The notes under the pieces are model-generated. The model worked only from the letters and a program-made list of their open reading frames with translations, ran no database searches and was not told where the DNA came from. A program made the position numbers and the translations under genes. From Polaromonas sp. OV174 (GTDB taxonomy: Bacteria; Pseudomonadota; Gammaproteobacteria; Burkholderiales; Burkholderiaceae_C), in assembly GCF_900112285.1 (NCBI RefSeq), contig NZ_FOKZ01000005.1, positions 1 to 64,000 of the forward strand: 64,000 nucleotides of DNA, written 5' to 3'. Positions 1-7,680 of this stretch are shown in pieces. How positions within the stretch are numbered: position 1 is the first letter of the stretch; the number at the start of each line of letters is the position of its first letter.

Positions 1-1
1 A

Positions 2-322
2 GGGCGCAGCATGGAGCAGGTAGTAGAAAAGCTCAGGCCCTATCTACTGGGTTGGAAAGCGTACTTCGGTCTGGCGCAAACGCCAAAAGTCTGGCGAACG
101 TTGGACAAATGGTTGCGCCACCGCCTGAGGGCGATCCAGCTGTGGCATTGGAAGCGGCCGAGGACGATTTACCGGGGGCTTAAGGCGATGGGTGCCAGCG
201 AAGACGTTGCCAAGCAGGTGGCGGGAAACTGCCACCGTTGGTGGCGCAACAGCAATGGGGTCATCAAGATCGTGCTGACGATTGCGTACTTCAATGGGCT
301 GGGGGTGCCAAGACTGTCCTGA
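2..322 (+). CDS. Group II intron reverse transcriptase/maturase, C-terminal part
   Basis: Partial coding region open from the first bases of the window. It contains the GIIM maturase-specific domain: the RPYLLGWKAYFGLAQT stretch, an RHRLRAIQLWHWKRP block and the typical C-terminal ending YFNGLGVPRLS. This domain binds the intron RNA to help splicing and retrohoming; the reverse transcriptase domain must lie upstream. An internal ATG at 11 exists, but the frame is open from position 2, so this is the end of a longer protein. The IS256-type element lies just downstream of the stop and does not break this reading frame, but it separates the ORF from intron domains V/VI, so splicing is probably impaired. 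Confidence 0.85.
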   Translation, partial: GRSMEQVVEKLRPYLLGWKAYFGLAQTPKVWRTLDKWLRHRLRAIQLWHWKRPRTIYRGLKAMGASEDVAKQVAGNCHRWWRNSNGVIKIVLTIAYFNGLGVPRLS

Positions 323-333
323 CCTCAAGCGCT

Positions 334-1664
334 GAGGGTGTCCCGAATTTTGTGTAAACGGCGGTTGAGTTAGACGCGCGGCATGCGCTCGTCAAACTGA
401 ATGGTAAAGCGATTCAGGGCTGCCTTCCAATCGCGTATCGGCATGGTCCACTTCTGGCTGATGTTGTTCAGTGCCAGGTAGAACAGTTTGAACACGGCTT
501 CATCGGTTGGAAACGAGCCTCGGGTCTTGGTGATTTTCCTCAGGCTCATGTTCACCGACTCAATGGCGTTGGTCGTGTAAATCACTTTGCGGATGTCGGC
601 AGGGTAGTCAAAGAACGGCGTCAGGCGCGTCCAGTTGCGCCGCCAGGACTGTCCAATCGGCGCGAATGAGGAATCCCACTTGCCCTCGAATTCCGTGAGC
701 CTGAGCAGAGCCTCGTCCTCGGTGGCCGCGCTGTAAATCAGGCGCAAATCGGTAGCGACTTCCTTGCGCTGTTTCCAGCCCACGAAGTTCAGGCTGTGGC
801 GCACCATGTGGACCAGGCAGAGCTGCACGGCGGTCTTGGGGAACACCGCCTCAATCGCGTCCGGGAATCCCTTCAACCCGTCCACACAGGCGATGAAGAT
901 GTCGGCTACGCCCCGGTTCTTCAGTTCGGTCACCACCTGCAGCCAGAACTTGGCACCCTCGGTTTGAGCCATCCACAGGCCCAGAACCTCCTTGATGCCG
1001 TCCAGGTTGACGCCAATGGCCAGGTACAAGGCCTTGACCCGCACTGCGCCACTGTCACGCACCTTGAGGTGAATGCAGTCCATTTAAACGATGGGTACAG
1101 GGCATCCAGAGGGCGCGACTGCCAGGTTTTGACTTCATCCAGAACGGCGTCAGTCACCGAGGAAATCAACGTGGGCGATACCTCAGCTCCGTACACTTCC
1201 TGCAGGTGGCTTTGAATCTCACGCACCGTCATGCCCCGTGCATACAGCGACAGTATCTTGTCGTCAAAGCCGCTCCAGCGGGTCTGGTGCTTGGTGATGA
1301 TTTGTGGCTCGACCGTGCCGGCGCGGTCGCGAGGGATTTCGATAGGCAGTTCACCGAAGTCGCCCTTGAGGGTCTTCTTGCTGCGCCCGTTGCGGGTGTT
1401 GCCGGCCTCATTGGCTACCACCTGATTCTTGCCGTGGCCGAGTTGGTCGGTCAGCTCGGCCTGCAGGGCCCGTTCAACCAGGGCTTTGGTGAGTTGCTTC
1501 AGGATGCCATCTTGGCCAATTAAATCTTCAGGCTTCTTGTAGTTCGCCAGCAGCGCGTCTATGAGTTCGGTGGATAACGGATTCTTCTCTACGGTCATCA
1601 TTGCTCCATGCAAGACGGCAGTTTCCTGCCAATAGACCGTTTACACAAAACTTCTTACACCCTC
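334..1664 (-). mobile_element. IS256-family insertion sequence inside the group II intron
   Basis: An element of about 1.33 kb bounded by imperfect inverted repeats of about 28 bp: 334-361 (gagggtgtcccgaattttgt...) and the complement of 1637-1664 (gagggtgtaagaagttttgt...). It is flanked on both sides by the 8-bp direct repeat caagcgct, the usual target duplication length for IS256-type elements. Its single transposase gene on the minus strand is broken. The intact target duplication shows that it arrived by transposition and that the flanks have not been rearranged since. Confidence 0.85.
370..1598 (-). pseudogene. IS256-family (mutator-type) transposase, frameshifted
   Basis: Two overlapping minus-strand frames together make one mutator-type DDE transposase of about 410 residues. 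The N-terminal part (from 1598, MTVEKNPLSTELIDALL) runs to ALYPS near 1084. The rest resumes in another frame with MDCIHLKVRDSGAV and carries the conserved CVDGLKGFPDAIEAVFP and YTTNAIESVN motifs. At the junction one base is missing, and the restored frame would also meet a TAA where a tyrosine codon is expected just before MDCIHL. A frameshift plus a nonsense codon at the same place makes an inactive gene more likely than programmed frameshifting. The start at 1598 is chosen because GGAG lies five bases upstream. Confidence 0.8.
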
Positions 1665-1672
1665 CAAGCGCT

Positions 1673-1749
1673 CGAACCGCCCGGTGCGGACCCGCATGCC
1701 GGGTGGTGTGGCAGGGGTGCCTCCAAGAATGGAGGCCCCCTATGCCGAT
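1673..1749 (+). ncRNA. Group II intron domains V and VI
   Basis: Immediately after the IS target duplication comes a GC-rich hairpin (cgaaccgcccggtgcgg pairing with ccgggtggtgtg) with the layout of group II intron domain V. A second hairpin follows (gcctcc...ggaggc) that fits domain VI, ending cccctatgccgat. Domain V is the catalytic centre of the ribozyme and domain VI normally carries the bulged branch-point adenosine. Assignment is by eye from characteristic bacterial intron 3' ends. Confidence 0.65.
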
Positions 1750-1952
1750 CTCAAAATCCATTTCCATTCCTGCAATCACATCAAACGTTGTAGGTTTTCA
1801 GGCCACGCTCCAACTCCTTCATCCGCAAGGCCTTGACCTGCTCGTGACACCTTCGCGCACGCCGGTATCCGACTGGAACTCCGGAATCTCCCGAGAAAAC
1901 GACTTTCAGGAATCTTTGCAATGAAGATCGCCTTCGTTGGTGCCGGACGCCC

Positions 1953-2461
1953 AGTCTTTTTGAGTCACTGGAAATTCACGCTTGAGCGACCGATTCTGCT
2001 AGTGGCCGGCGCGTGCGACCGGACTGGGCTCATCATCACCGTACTCTAGCCTTAATACCGAGCCGGGGCCACCCTAGCTCGTCCGCGATCCGTCCTACTA
2101 TCCAGTCAATCTCTGGAGGCGTTTGCCCCCATCCCTGTGAGGTGACGCCATCGGCTACCCTGAGCAAAATATCCGCCGTAGTCCACGCCGGGTTGTCGCG
2201 CTGTTTATTTACGCAATACGGAATCAGCTGCTGGATAAGCTCAACGCAGACGTCGTAGCGCTCTTGCAATTCTTCATCGGTGAGGCCGACGACAAATCGA
2301 CCATCTATTTTTCGCGCGATGAACTTGGACTGGGCTCCAGGTATGGCACCAGGGTAGGGTTCTCGGGGGAAATCGGCGGGGATATTTGGCGTCATGACTG
2401 CGAGATCGGAATTCAGTTACCAATAGGTGTGAAGCTAAACAACTCCGCCGTACTTAATGGC
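1953..2461 (+). repeat. 509-bp direct repeat, left copy (right copy 48040-48548)
   Basis: This segment is about 95% identical and gap-free at a constant offset of 46,087 bases to 48040-48548. It covers the whole 119-residue gene, the intergenic stretch upstream of it and about 80 bp downstream. Similarity stops at 2461, where an IS3-type remnant begins, and at 1953. Both copies have the same orientation, so recombination between them would loop out the entire catabolic region as a circle of about 46 kb. Confidence 0.9.
2036..2395 (-). CDS. Conserved hypothetical protein, 119 aa (copy 1)
   Basis: Small soluble acidic-to-neutral protein of unknown function, starting MTPNIPADFPREPYPG and lacking signal peptide or membrane segment. 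It differs at only four positions from the protein encoded at 48123-48482. At 48 kb the gene is the last of a three-gene set including a ParS/MbcA-like protein. Here the two companions are missing and an IS3 remnant sits upstream, so this copy is an orphan of that set. I do not recognise a catalytic motif and assign no function. Confidence 0.6.
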   Translation of the reverse strand: MTPNIPADFPREPYPGAIPGAQSKFIARKIDGRFVVGLTDEELQERYDVCVELIQQLIPYCVNKQRDNPAWTTADILLRVADGVTSQGWGQTPPEIDWIVGRIADELGWPRLGIKARVR

Positions 2462-2463
2462 TA

Positions 2464-2565
2464 GTCGATTCCTACATCCGCTGGTACAACGAGAAGCGAA
2501 TCAAGATATCTCTTGGCTCTCTTAGCCCCATCGAATACCGAGAGAGTCTTGGACTTACGGCATAA
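2464..2565 (+). pseudogene. IS3-family transposase (OrfB) C-terminal remnant
   Basis: The last 33 codons of an IS3-type OrfB integrase remain: SYIRWYNEKRIKISLGSLSP followed by IEYRESLGLTA and a stop. This is the conserved C-terminus following the third acidic residue of the DDE core. The usual terminal sequence (cagtccaagttttcatccgcacccccc-like) runs to about 2593 and probably marks the IS right end. The rest of the element is absent, and its left boundary coincides with the end of the 509-bp repeat. Confidence 0.8.
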
Positions 2566-2601
2566 ACCAGTCCAAGTTTTCATCCGCACCCCCAGCTGGT
2601 C

Positions 2602-2833
2602 AATTTTACGTCGGCACTAACACTCGGAACTTTTACAGACTTAAATATTGGTTTACCAACTTTAATAATAAAACCAACAGGTGATCGCAATGAATAAAGT
2701 ACGTCGGAGCGCGGCTGTCAAAACCACCAACTCCCTGCATGAAAGTCATACAAACGAAGCAATGAAAGTACGTCGGGAATCACGCTTCAGGACAGGCCAA
2801 ATGCTATTCGAAAATAAAGTACGTCGAGCGTAG
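2602..2833 (+). repeat. Four short direct repeats with ACGTCGG core; candidate transposon end
   Basis: Four same-orientation copies of an AT-rich arm followed by ACGTCGG: aattttacgtcgg near 2601-2613, aataaagtacgtcgg at 2693-2707, aatgaaagtacgtcgg at 2761-2776 and aataaagtacgtcga at 2813-2827. Spacing shrinks from about 90 to 68 to 51 bases. Arrays of short direct repeats within 150-250 bp are typical of the TnsB/TniA-binding ends of Tn7- and Tn5053-like transposons. No matching inverted array was found by eye at the tns genes, so the role is inferred. Confidence 0.5.
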
Positions 2834-2835
2834 GC

Positions 2836-3138
2836 CCTTTCAGTATGGGCAAGTGCAATACGTTGACGACGCAAGAATCAATGCAACGAAATCGCAACGC
2901 ACTTGTAGGAAAAGCCACACAGCCAAATCTCACCTTAAACCGAAGACATGGCATGCGACACGCCGGCCACATTCTGTAGGGACAACCTATCTGCGTCATG
3001 CAACTTGCCACGCTGCTTTGGCGCAGCACCTTGATGGACCCCGCTGTTTTCAATCCAAGTCGGCTCGTCTCGTAGTATCCAATTCTCGTCAGCATTGACG
3101 ACTCAAGTTGAGTTGAGCGTGGGTCACACCACCCCTCG
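2836..3138. other. Intergenic stretch without recognisable gene
   Basis: Between the short repeat array and the IclR-side palindrome I see only short open frames without start signals or recognisable similarity. The region separates mobile-element debris from the first catabolic gene block. Confidence 0.5.
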
Positions 3139-3156
3139 AGGTGGACCGGTCCACCT
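3139..3156. promoter_or_regulatory. Perfect 18-bp palindrome upstream of the iclR-type gene
   Basis: aggtggaccggtccacct is a perfect inverted repeat ending 80 bases before the start of the IclR-family gene at 3237. IclR-type regulators bind palindromic sites and often control their own gene. Position and symmetry therefore suggest an operator, though binding is inferred and not shown. Confidence 0.5.
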
Positions 3157-3236
3157 GCTTCGCCATTGCGCGAAAATCTTTTTCACCACACATACCCGAC
3201 TGCTAAGATTCGCGTCTCCACAGAGTCCCTCGCAAG

Positions 3237-4157
3237 ATGAGCACCAGAAAAAACACCAAGGCCGCGGCACTAGCCGCTACGACGCTACCGCCCCGCCGCC
3301 CGAGCACCCCACGCCAGGGGCTGATGGCTCGCGGCGCCAAGCCGGGCGAGGTGCTTGAGTTGAGCCAGCCGATGGGTGCCGAAGAAGAAGGAACCGACAC
3401 CCAATTCGTCTCCGCCGTCGGTCGGGCCATGGCCGTTCTCTCCGCTTTCCGACCTGACGACGGGCCGCTAGGCAACGCGGAACTCTCCGAACGCACCGGC
3501 TTGCCCAAGCCCACGGTTTCCCGCCTCACTTACACCCTAGCTCGCTGCGGTTGCCTCACCTTCAACCCGCGCTACCGCGTCTACCAGCTCGGTCCCGCAG
3601 TCGTGGCCATGGGCCACGCGGCGATGAAATCAATCGACGTGCGCCAGTTGGCGCGTCCCTTGATCCAGCAACTGGCGCATCAGTCCAACTTCAACGTAGG
3701 CCTCGCAGCCCGCGATGAGCAGTCCATGGTCTATCTGGACGCCTTCGAGGGCAACGCCCTGGTTGGCCTGCGCCTGCCCGTGGGGTTCCGACTGCCTATC
3801 CTCACGTCTTCGATGGGACGCGCTTACCTGGCCGGCTTGCCGGAAGACGAGCGGGAGCTGGCGCTGGCCGAACTCCGACCAGCCGCGCAGAGCAACTGGA
3901 CATCAATGCTGAAGCAAGTGAAGGAGGCCGTCGCCGAGTATGAGCAGCACGGTTTCTGCACCAGTATTGGTGAATGGCGCAGCGACGTGAACGGCGTTGC
4001 TGCACCGATCCGTCCGCCCGCGGGCGGACCGGTGTATGCCGTCAACCTCGGCGGCCCCGCCTACCTGCTATCGGAACACCTGTTACGCGAGGAGTTGGGC
4101 CCCAAGATTGCCGAGTTAACGCGCAAGGTCGAGGCTGCCATGACGCCGATTGGTTGA
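3237..4157 (+). CDS. IclR-family transcriptional regulator
   Basis: 306-residue regulator. After a low-complexity N-terminal extension of about 55 residues comes a winged helix-turn-helix (FVSAVGRAMAVLSAF to about residue 115, with LSERTGLPKPTVSRL as helices 2-3). The IclR effector-binding domain follows (about 130-300), including RLPILTSSMGRAYLAGLP and INGVAAPI-like VNGVAAPIRPP. IclR proteins typically sense aromatic or organic acids. The gene converges on the acyl-CoA ligase gene with only 16 bases between stops, and a perfect palindrome lies 80 bases upstream. It probably regulates the adjacent CoA-oxidation genes; whether it acts as activator or repressor is unknown. Confidence 0.85.
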   Translation: MSTRKNTKAAALAATTLPPRRPSTPRQGLMARGAKPGEVLELSQPMGAEEEGTDTQFVSAVGRAMAVLSAFRPDDGPLGNAELSERTGLPKPTVSRLTYTLARCGCLTFNPRYRVYQLGPAVVAMGHAAMKSIDVRQLARPLIQQLAHQSNFNVGLAARDEQSMVYLDAFEGNALVGLRLPVGFRLPILTSSMGRAYLAGLPEDERELALAELRPAAQSNWTSMLKQVKEAVAEYEQHGFCTSIGEWRSDVNGVAAPIRPPAGGPVYAVNLGGPAYLLSEHLLREELGPKIAELTRKVEAAMTPIG

Positions 4158-4173
4158 AGCGGCCGGTCTAACA

Positions 4174-5709
4174 TCAGATTCGCCGGCCTGCCCCCTGCCA
4201 GTATGGCTCACGAAGCAGGCGCTTCTTGATCTTTCCCGCTTCGTCGCGGGGGAGCTGTTCGCGCTGCTCGATTAGCCTTGGCAGCTTGAACGCGGCCAGA
4301 CGACCGCGCAAATGCCCGAGGACTTTCTCCATCTCCACGCTCTGGCCGGGGAGCGGCTCGACCAGGGCCACCAGTCCCTCCCCAAACTCTTCGTCCGGGA
4401 TGCCGAACACGACGCAGTCGGCCACCTGGGGCATCTCGAGGATGGCGGCCTCGATCTCCGCCGGATAGATGTTCACGCCCCCGGAAATCACCAGATCGCG
4501 CTTACGGTCGCACAGGAACCAGTAGCCCTCGGCATCGCAGTAGCCCAAGTCGCCCGTGGCCATCAGATCGCCGCGCTGCAAGATGACGCGATCGGCTTCG
4601 CGGTTCAGGTAAGTGAAATCTGGGTAGCTGTCGTTGCGCACATAGAGCTCGCCGATTTCGCCCGCGGGCAGCTTTTGACCTTGCTCATCTTGCGCCGCCA
4701 GCGTTACGCCTGGCAGCACGCGACCGATGGTGCCCGGCCGGTACAGCGAATCCGCACTGGTGCAGAAGGTGGAAGGACCGGCTTCCGTCGAACCGTAGTA
4801 CTCGTTGATAATCGGGCCCCACCAGTCGATCATGGCCCGTTTGACCGCAGGCGCGCACGGTCCGCCAGCATGCAACGCGAAACGCAGCGAAGAAAGGTCA
4901 AATTGCCGTCGCTGCTCCTCGGGCAGTGCCAGCAGCCGCACGAAGATCGTGGGTACCACGTAGACATGCGTGATGCGGTGCCGTTCAATGGACTGAAGGA
5001 AGTCGACGGGATCGAAGCGTGCAGGAATCACCAGAACCTCGGCCTTGCGCACCGCGCGCAGCGCGAACACATGGGGCGCCGTGTGGTACAGCGGCGCGGG
5101 CACTAGCACCCGAGATCCAGCGGCGATGCCCGTCATCTGCAGCCGCATGCGTTCGGTCTGCTCCACCTGTTGTGGCGTGGGGGCGAAGCGGCGCACTCCT
5201 TTCGGGTTGCCGGTGGTGCCGGACGTGTAGATGATGCTTTCCACTGGCGGTGAGGCTTCTGCGGTGGTCGCCTGCAGACCCGCGATCCAGGCGTCCCACT
5301 CAACATCGCCGGCTTGCGGTTGCGCCCGCTCCGACGCGATCCGGTAACCAGACTGGAGTTCGGCCCCAGGCCGAACGGCAATCACGGCCAGCCCGACCAA
5401 TCTCGGTCGCTCCAGTACGTGCAACAAGTCCACATGGGCAGCCAGGATGCACGCGCCGCAATCGTCCAGGACGTAGTGCAGCTCGGAGGCCTGACTGTGC
5501 CAGTTCATCTGCACCGGATAGGCACCGATGTGCTGCGTCGCCAGCGTGACGATCAGCTGTTCGCGGCAGTTGCGCATCAGCACGGCTACCCGATCGCCGG
5601 CTTCGCAGCCCAGCGCCAGCAAACCGGTGACGCAGCGCGCCACGTCTGCATAGAGCGTTCGACCTGCCTCCTTGCGCGTGCCAAGGATCAGTTCTTTCAG
5701 TTGTTCCAT
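4174..5709 (-). CDS. AMP-dependent acyl-CoA synthetase/ligase
   Basis: 511-residue member of the ANL adenylate-forming family, which activates carboxylic acids to acyl-CoA with ATP through an acyl-AMP. Visible motifs are the phosphate loop YTSGTTGNPKGVRR (near residue 160), NEYYGSTEAGP (A5), TGDLGYCDAEGYWFLCDRKRD (A7/A8 hinge, quoted within 20-21 residues) and a C-terminal EAGKIKKR-like lysine motif (DEAGKIKKRLLRE). It is the last gene of a four-gene minus-strand operon, and its start overlaps the end of the CoA-transferase gene by 13 bases. The N-terminus is short for the family but all core motifs are present. The substrate cannot be read from sequence; the neighbours imply an acid degraded by beta-oxidation. 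Confidence 0.85.
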   Translation of the reverse strand: MEQLKELILGTRKEAGRTLYADVARCVTGLLALGCEAGDRVAVLMRNCREQLIVTLATQHIGAYPVQMNWHSQASELHYVLDDCGACILAAHVDLLHVLERPRLVGLAVIAVRPGAELQSGYRIASERAQPQAGDVEWDAWIAGLQATTAEASPPVESIIYTSGTTGNPKGVRRFAPTPQQVEQTERMRLQMTGIAAGSRVLVPAPLYHTAPHVFALRAVRKAEVLVIPARFDPVDFLQSIERHRITHVYVVPTIFVRLLALPEEQRRQFDLSSLRFALHAGGPCAPAVKRAMIDWWGPIINEYYGSTEAGPSTFCTSADSLYRPGTIGRVLPGVTLAAQDEQGQKLPAGEIGELYVRNDSYPDFTYLNREADRVILQRGDLMATGDLGYCDAEGYWFLCDRKRDLVISGGVNIYPAEIEAAILEMPQVADCVVFGIPDEEFGEGLVALVEPLPGQSVEMEKVLGHLRGRLAAFKLPRLIEQREQLPRDEAGKIKKRLLREPYWQGAGRRI

Positions 5710-6806
5710 GATCTGTTTCCAAGAAGTTCATCATTGTGTTCGCCCAAGCGCGGCGCCATTCGCTCCACGGAGGTGTACTGGCCATCGAACACGAGGGGTT
5801 GGCGCACGTAGCGCAAAACGGAGCCGTCGTTTTTTCGAAAATCCACCACCAGCTTGCGCGCTACCACCTGCGGGTCCTGCGCCACTGCCATGAGGGAACG
5901 TACCGGTCCGAACGGAAGCTTCTGCTCCTCGAGGTGCTGCTCCAGCCAGTCCGCATCGTGCACCGCCATGGCTTCGCGCAGCTCCGCCTGCACGCGGCTG
6001 CGGTCCCGGATGCGCTCCTCCTCGCTCAGATCGCGATGCTGGGGCAGTCCCACCACGTCGCACAGGGCGCGCCAGAGATGGTCCTCGCCGGAGATACTCA
6101 GAGTCAGCTGCTGCCCATCACGAGTGGCGAAGACGCCGTAGCCGGGGTCGGTGGGAGGCAGCCGGGCCGGTTTCATGTCGTTCCAGGCCGGCACCAGCGC
6201 TGGCGTCATCCAGGCCACGATGCTGTCCAGCATCGAAACATCAACCTCCGCTGCATGACCGGTTCTTTCGCGCTGCACCAGTGCCGTCGTGATCGCCAGC
6301 GCGGCGGCATTGGCAGCCGCGAGGTCCGCCATCACGAATGGCGGCAGGCCGCGCTGCGCCTCTTCGCCGACAGGGATGTCCAGCATCCCGGCTGCGCCCT
6401 GCAGGCTGATGTCGTGCGCGCCGTGGCTGGCCATGGGGCCCGTCTGGCCGTAACCCGAGAGCGAGACGCAGATCAGGCGCGGGTTGCGCTCCTTCAACTG
6501 CTCCGCAGCCAGCCCCAGGCGGGCCATGACGCCGGGTCGGAAGCCCTCCAGCACCACGTCGGCTGTCTCCACCAGCCTCAGAAACGCTTCGCGTCCGACG
6601 GGATCCTTCAGGTCGATGGCGACGGCGCGCTTGTTCCGGTTGAGTGCCTCAAAATGGCCGGGGAAGCGGCGGGTCCGGTCCGGGCTGCCCGGTCCTTCAA
6701 CGATCACGACGTCCGCACCAAGATCCGCCAGCAGCATGGTGGCGAACGGTCCAGGGTAGAGATGGGCTAGCGTGAGAATGCGAAATCCGGTAAGGGGAAG
6801 GCTCAT
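5697..6806 (-). CDS. CaiB/BaiF (family III) CoA-transferase
   Basis: About 369 residues. Family III CoA-transferases move CoA between carboxylic acids through an aspartyl-anhydride intermediate. The N-terminal block LAHLYPGPFATMLLADLGADVVIVEGPG and LNRNKRAVAIDLKD are typical, and the catalytic aspartate falls in the NAAALAITTAL-preceding VMADLAAANAAA region. The ATG at 6806 is preferred over the longer frame because homologous proteins start at MSLPLTGFRILTLAH. One base separates it from the upstream MaoC stop and it overlaps the downstream ligase. Having both a ligase and a transferase offers two ways of making the CoA ester. Confidence 0.85.
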   Translation of the reverse strand: MSLPLTGFRILTLAHLYPGPFATMLLADLGADVVIVEGPGSPDRTRRFPGHFEALNRNKRAVAIDLKDPVGREAFLRLVETADVVLEGFRPGVMARLGLAAEQLKERNPRLICVSLSGYGQTGPMASHGAHDISLQGAAGMLDIPVGEEAQRGLPPFVMADLAAANAAALAITTALVQRERTGHAAEVDVSMLDSIVAWMTPALVPAWNDMKPARLPPTDPGYGVFATRDGQQLTLSISGEDHLWRALCDVVGLPQHRDLSEEERIRDRSRVQAELREAMAVHDADWLEQHLEEQKLPFGPVRSLMAVAQDPQVVARKLVVDFRKNDGSVLRYVRQPLVFDGQYTSVERMAPRLGEHNDELLGNRSWNN

Positions 6807-6807
6807 T

Positions 6808-7680
6808 TCAGACTCCCTGCAGTTGCACATGGCCCGCGTCGAGGACGAGCACATCGCGCTCAAGCGCCCGCGCGCGGAAGCTGCCATCCGGCCACATCTC
6901 GACACGCAACGTATCGCCAGGCAGCACGGGATTGGTCATGCGCACGGTAAAGCCATGGCTGCGACCAGGGTCTGCGTCCGCCAACGCATCGATCACGGCT
7001 GCGACCGCCATGCCTGCGGTGCACATGCCATGCAGGATCGGCTTCGGAAAACCGGCGCGCGCCGCGACCTCCGGATCCGAATGCAGCGGATTGCTGTCAC
7101 CATTCAGCCTGTAGACCAGCGCCTGCTGCGGCAGACAAGGGATGTCGACCTGTAGCGAGGAAGCGGCCATCGACACAGGCGGGCGCTGCGGCGGCGGTTT
7201 GCCGGCTGAGCCGCAACCGCCGGCCTTGCGCAGGAAATGAACCTGGCGGCAGGTGGCCAGCAACGCGCCGCTGGCCTGGTCGATCACCTGCCGCTCGGAA
7301 TAGAGAAAGCTGCCGCGGTCGGCGCCCTTGTCCACAAGCGCGGTCACGGAGGTCTTGCCGACTATCTGTCCCTCGGGCGGCAAGGGACCTGCGAGGTGGA
7401 CCGACTGCTCCACGTGCAACACCTGCCAAGGCGCGATGCCGGTAGCCTCATGCACTACAAGCTCTCCCAGCCAGAAGCCCGGATAGCCCAGGACCAGTGC
7501 CAGTGAAGGTAGCGCTTTCAGGCCGGGGTGCCAGGGATCTACCAGCGCCAACTGGCGCCGGTCTAGCGGATCGCGTCCCAAGCCGAGCGATAGCGCATAG
7601 AAGGCCGTGTCGCGGCGGGTATAGCGGTGCGTGGTGACCGGCACTTGCCAGTCGAGGAGGTGCAACGGACTGGGGGTCAT
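6808..7680 (-). CDS. MaoC-like enoyl-CoA hydratase (hydratase-2 type, double hot-dog)
   Basis: 290-residue double hot-dog protein. The second half carries the hydratase-2 signature YRLNGDSNPLHSDPEVAARA followed by GFPKPILHGMCTAG, including the Asp/His pair that hydrates 2-enoyl-CoA to the (R)-3-hydroxyacyl-CoA. The N-terminal half resembles the non-catalytic hot-dog repeat seen in multifunctional enzyme type 2 hydratases. The gene overlaps the thiolase gene by four bases (ATGA), showing translational coupling. It supplies the hydration step in the local beta-oxidation set; steroid-type or branched substrates are common in this family, but the true substrate is unknown. Confidence 0.85.
   Translation of the reverse strand: MTPSPLHLLDWQVPVTTHRYTRRDTAFYALSLGLGRDPLDRRQLALVDPWHPGLKALPSLALVLGYPGFWLGELVVHEATGIAPWQVLHVEQSVHLAGPLPPEGQIVGKTSVTALVDKGADRGSFLYSERQVIDQASGALLATCRQVHFLRKAGGCGSAGKPPPQRPPVSMAASSLQVDIPCLPQQALVYRLNGDSNPLHSDPEVAARAGFPKPILHGMCTAGMAVAAVIDALADADPGRSHGFTVRMTNPVLPGDTLRVEMWPDGSFRARALERDVLVLDAGHVQLQGV

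Larger units (their letters stand above)
1..1749 (+). mobile_element. Group II intron, 3' part (5' end outside window), interrupted by an IS
   Basis: The window opens inside a bacterial group II intron. The maturase C-terminus ends at 322 and the structured 3' end (domains V and VI) lies at 1673-1749, closing with an AT dinucleotide at 1748-1749 as expected for an intron ending in AY. The two parts are split by an IS256-type element with a perfect 8-bp target duplication (caagcgct at 326-333 and 1665-1672). Removing the IS and one duplicate rejoins the maturase 3' end to domain V at normal distance. The 5' end and RT catalytic core are not in the window. From 1750 to 1952, presumably the 3' exon side, I recognise no gene. 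Confidence 0.8.

Noticed and set aside
2602..2833. Short repeats as a plasmid replication iteron array
   Set aside because: Only four copies, uneven spacing and no replication-initiator gene nearby; a transposon end fits better though unproven.
5736..6770. 344-aa open frame on the plus strand
   Set aside because: Antisense shadow of the CaiB-type gene.
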